Shown one piece after another: positions 4,457 to 7,281 of a DNA stretch of 7,281 nt. Every line of letters starts with the position of its first letter. The stretch's first letter is position 1. The DNA comes from an uncultured Shinella sp. (GTDB lineage: Bacteria > Pseudomonadota > Alphaproteobacteria > Rhizobiales > Rhizobiaceae), in contig CAMPIK010000109.1 in assembly GCA_946886325.1 (NCBI GenBank), positions 1 through 7,281 of the forward strand, read 5' to 3'. The position numbers and the translations under genes were made by a program. The notes beneath the pieces were generated by a model. The model saw nothing but the letters and a program-made list of their open reading frames with translations. It was not told where the DNA came from and searched no databases.

Positions 4457-7281
4457 ATGGGTGCACGCAGCAACGTCAAGCGCGACAGGTTCATCGAGGC
4501 GGCGGTTGCCTCCGCCAAGGCCCTGGACAGGGAGGTGCTCGATCCGGGCGTTCTCTTCGGCCGCGCCAGCAATGACGATCTCGAACACTATTCGCCGGCG
4601 ATGCTGGCAGAGGTCGCGGCCCATGCGCAGGCCGAGATCGCGGCCTGGAACGGCAGCGATCCCCGCGTCTCGGTGACGACGATCGAAGCCGCAACCGCGA
4701 CGGACACGACGGTCACCGTGCTTTCGGTCACCGACCGCAACATGCCGTTCCTCTACGATTCGGTGATGGGCGAGGTGACGAGCACCCATCGCGACATTCA
4801 TCTGGCGATTCATCCGATTCTGGTGGTGGAAGAGGGCAAGGCGCCGGTGCTGTTCTCGCCTGAGGTCGACAGCGATCCGGCGCGGCGTGCCAGCCATATC
4901 GAGATCCATCTGTCGGAACTCTCCGCCACGGAGGCCGCGAACCTCTCCGACCGCATCCTGCATGTGCTGACCCAGGTGCATCTGGCCGTGGCCGACTGGC
5001 AACCCATGCTCGCGACGCTTGAAGGCGCCGTCGGGGAGATGGAGCGCTACGGACCGGCGCGCCGGAAGGGCGACAAGGACGAGGCGCTCGCCTTCCTCGC
5101 CTGGCTGCGCGACAGCAACTTCACCTTCCTCGGCATGCGGGAATACACCTATTCGGGCAAGGGCGAGAACGCCGTGCTGGAGCGCGGCACCGGCATCGGG
5201 CTCGGCATCCTCTCCGATCCGGACGTGCGCGTTCTGCGCCAGGGCAAGGACGCGGTCACGACGACGCCCGAGATCCTCGAATTCCTCGACGGTCCGGATT
5301 TCCTGATCGTCACCAAGGCGAACGTCAAGTCGGTCGTGCACCGCCGGGCCTATATGGACTATATCGGCATCAAGCGCTTCGACGCAGGCGGAAACGTCAC
5401 CGGCGAGTTGCGCATCGTCGGCCTCTTCACCTCGACCGCCTATACCCATGCCGCGTCCCAGATTCCGCTGCTGCGCTCGAAGGTCGAACGCATCGTCGAG
5501 CATTTCGGCTACGATCCGCAGAGCCATTCCGGCAAGATGCTGATGAACACGCTGGAATCCTATCCGCGCGACGATCTCTTCCAGATCGACACCGGCCTGC
5601 TCGCCACCTTCTGCGAACAGATCAACGAACTGGCCGACCGGCCGCGCATCCGCGTGCTGCCGCGCATCGACCATTTCGACCGCTTCGTCTCCGTCATCGT
5701 CTACGTGCCGCGCGAACAGTACGATTCCGAGATCCGCGAGAAGATCGGCCTGCATCTGAAGACCGTCTATGACGGCCGCGTCTCGGCCTATTACCCGGCT
5801 TTCCCCGAGGGCGGGCTGGCGCGCGTGCATTTCATCATCGGCCGCTCCGGCGGAAAGACGCCGCGCATTCCGCAGGCTAGGCTCGAGCAGGCGGTGCGCG
5901 ATATCGCCACGCGCTGGAGCGACCGCTTCGAGGCGCTCGCCGGTCCCGACGCCGTCAAACTGGTGACCGACCAGGGCTACCAGATCGATTTCTCGCCCGC
6001 CGATGCCAAGGCCGACCTGCCTTTCATCGAGGGCGCGACGCCGGACCATCCGATCCAGATTTCCTTCTATCGCCGCCGGCAGGACGAGAAGGCGAGCGAA
6101 CTGGAACTGAAGATCTTCCACGCCGGCGAGGCGGTGGCGCTGTCGCGCCGCGTGCCGCTCTTGGAAAATCTCGGCTTCAGCGTCGTCAGCGAGCAGACGC
6201 ACGAGATCAAGGTCGTGGCGCCCGACGATACCGAACGGCTGGTCGTGCTGCATGACATGGAACTGAAGAGCCGCGACGGCAAGGACATCGATTTTGCGCG
6301 GCTCGGCTCAGCCCTCGAAGACGGTTTTCTCTCCGCCTGGCACGGCAGCATCGATGACGACACGTTCAACCGGCTGATCCTCTCTGCAGGCCTTGCAGCG
6401 CGCGAGATCATGGTGCTTCGGGCCTATTCGCGCTACCTGCGCCAGACCGGCATCACCTATTCCCAGGGCTATGTCGCCGATACGCTGAACAAGTACCCGG
6501 CGATCGCCGCCGATCTCTTCCGGCTCTTCACCGTGCGGCTCGATCCGAAGCTCGCCGAAAAGCAGCGGGTGAAAAAGAGCGAGGACATCGCAGCGGCAAT
6601 CGAGGAGGCGCTGGCGAGCGTGCCGGTTCTCGACGAGGACAAGATCCTGCGCCGTTATGTCAACGCCATCCAGTCGACGCTGCGCACCAACTATTTCCAG
6701 CGCGACGCGACCGGCAGGCCGCGCGACACGCTCGCCTTCAAGCTCGATCCGCATGCGCTGGAGGGTCTTCCGGAGCCGCGACCATTCCGCGAGATCTTCG
6801 TCTACGGCGCCGAGGTGGAAGGCGTGCACCTGCGCTTCGGCCGGGTTGCCCGCGGCGGTCTGCGCTGGTCGGACCGCGCGCAGGACTATCGCACCGAGGT
6901 GCTCGGTCTCGTCAAGGCGCAGCAGGTGAAGAACGCCGTGATCGTGCCGGTTGGCGCCAAGGGCGGCTTCTACCCGAAGCAGCTCCCGGCGGGCGGCACC
7001 CGCGACCTCGTCTTCAAGGCGGGCACCGAGGCCTACAAGACCTATATCCGCGCGCTTCTCTCGGTGACGGATAATATCGAGGGTCAGGACGTGGTGCCGC
7101 CGAAGGATACGGTCCGCCATGACGGCGACGATCCCTATTTCGTCGTCGCCGCCGACAAGGGCACCGCCACCTTCTCCGATACGGCGAACGGGCTGGCGCA
7201 GGAGGCCGGCTTCTGGCTCGACGACGCCTTTGCCTCCGGCGGTTCGGCCGGCTACGACCACAAGAAGATGGGCATCACCGC
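4457..7281 (+). CDS. NAD-dependent glutamate dehydrogenase, large type (5' part; cut by window edge)
   Basis: This enzyme oxidatively deaminates L-glutamate to 2-oxoglutarate and ammonium using NAD+, mainly for glutamate catabolism. The 941 complete codons present are uninterrupted and correspond to roughly 60% of the ~1,600-residue family length; the rest lies beyond the window. The N-terminal half carries the regulatory ACT-like region (LSVTDRNMPFLYDSV at 89-103). Other recognisable segments are FTFLGMREY (222-230), YPRDDLFQ (369-376), RFVSVIVYVPR (409-419) and YSRYLRQ (657-663). The catalytic domain begins around 780 with GRVARGGLRWSDR (795-807), TEVLGLVKAQQVKNA (813-827) and PVGAKGGF (831-838), where K835 is the likely catalytic or glutamate-binding lysine. 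The window stops in GYDHKKMGIT. The ATG at 4457 is chosen for GGGGAG six bases upstream and the family-like N-terminus. Such enzymes are typically allosterically controlled hexamers (family knowledge). Confidence 0.95.
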   Translation, partial: MGARSNVKRDRFIEAAVASAKALDREVLDPGVLFGRASNDDLEHYSPAMLAEVAAHAQAEIAAWNGSDPRVSVTTIEAATATDTTVTVLSVTDRNMPFLYDSVMGEVTSTHRDIHLAIHPILVVEEGKAPVLFSPEVDSDPARRASHIEIHLSELSATEAANLSDRILHVLTQVHLAVADWQPMLATLEGAVGEMERYGPARRKGDKDEALAFLAWLRDSNFTFLGMREYTYSGKGENAVLERGTGIGLGILSDPDVRVLRQGKDAVTTTPEILEFLDGPDFLIVTKANVKSVVHRRAYMDYIGIKRFDAGGNVTGELRIVGLFTSTAYTHAASQIPLLRSKVERIVEHFGYDPQSHSGKMLMNTLESYPRDDLFQIDTGLLATFCEQINELADRPRIRVLPRIDHFDRFVSVIVYVPREQYDSEIREKIGLHLKTVYDGRVSAYYPAFPEGGLARVHFIIGRSGGKTPRIPQARLEQAVRDIATRWSDRFEALAGPDAVKLVTDQGYQIDFSPADAKADLPFIEGATPDHPIQISFYRRRQDEKASELELKIFHAGEAVALSRRVPLLENLGFSVVSEQTHEIKVVAPDDTERLVVLHDMELKSRDGKDIDFARLGSALEDGFLSAWHGSIDDDTFNRLILSAGLAAREIMVLRAYSRYLRQTGITYSQGYVADTLNKYPAIAADLFRLFTVRLDPKLAEKQRVKKSEDIAAAIEEALASVPVLDEDKILRRYVNAIQSTLRTNYFQRDATGRPRDTLAFKLDPHALEGLPEPRPFREIFVYGAEVEGVHLRFGRVARGGLRWSDRAQDYRTEVLGLVKAQQVKNAVIVPVGAKGGFYPKQLPAGGTRDLVFKAGTEAYKTYIRALLSVTDNIEGQDVVPPKDTVRHDGDDPYFVVAADKGTATFSDTANGLAQEAGFWLDDAFASGGSAGYDHKKMGIT

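Noticed and set aside
4296..4676. 126-codon ORF upstream of and overlapping the gdh start
   Set aside because: Its ATG has a good AAGGGA five bases upstream, so initiation is possible. However, it crosses the leader hairpin, overlaps gdh by about 220 bases in another frame, and the product is Arg/Ser/Pro-rich without family likeness. I regard it as chance unless ribosome profiling shows otherwise.
4031..6253. 740-codon open frame on the minus strand, mostly antisense to gdh
   Set aside because: It is composed of Arg/Asp/Ala/His-rich low-similarity sequence, spans the antisense of gdh, the intergenic region and pdxY, and is the usual shadow of a high-GC gene. The + strand reading has clear family motifs.

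Overview
The window looks like ordinary core chromosome of a high-GC alphaproteobacterium, most likely Rhizobiales and probably Rhizobiaceae. Reasons: GC-rich codon use throughout, a giant (~1,600-residue class) NAD-dependent glutamate dehydrogenase with the alphaproteobacterial type of sequence, an SLT_2-type lytic transglycosylase, a beta-carbonic anhydrase and a PdxY-type pyridoxal kinase. Genus assignment is inference only. No mobile element, CRISPR array, tRNA or rRNA gene was seen.

Layout, left to right. 1-377: no conventional gene, but a structured leader of asd holding a possible promoter, a 39-codon ORF with a strong ribosome binding site and a Lys/Thr-rich C-terminus, two strong adjacent hairpins, and a pyrimidine tract complementary to the asd ribosome binding site. 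378-1412 (+): asd, aspartate-semialdehyde dehydrogenase. 1413-1654: a strong hairpin, then an intrinsic terminator, then the leader of the next gene. 1655-2473 (+): periplasmic lytic murein transglycosylase. 2493-2528: terminator shared by two convergent genes. 2527-3168 (-): beta-carbonic anhydrase. 3285-4160 (-): pyridoxal kinase, upstream of the carbonic anhydrase on the same strand. 4161-4456: AT-richer divergent intergenic region with several inverted repeats, including a branched hairpin ending a few bases before the gdh ribosome binding site. 4457-7281 (+): NAD-dependent glutamate dehydrogenase, running off the right edge after 941 codons.

The genes are housekeeping functions: entry to Lys/Thr/Met biosynthesis (asd), cell-wall remodelling, CO2/bicarbonate interconversion, PLP salvage, and glutamate catabolism. 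They are not an obvious single pathway; only pdxY and the carbonic anhydrase could be co-transcribed.

The most interesting signal is in front of asd. A short ORF sits behind a plausible promoter with a very short 5' UTR, and nine of ten consecutive residues near its end are Lys or Thr, two end products of the pathway asd serves. It is followed by tandem hairpins and possible sequestration of the asd ribosome binding site. This resembles a leader-peptide (attenuation-like) control element. It is a hypothesis from one sequence: there is no U-tract after the hairpins, and conservation could not be tested.
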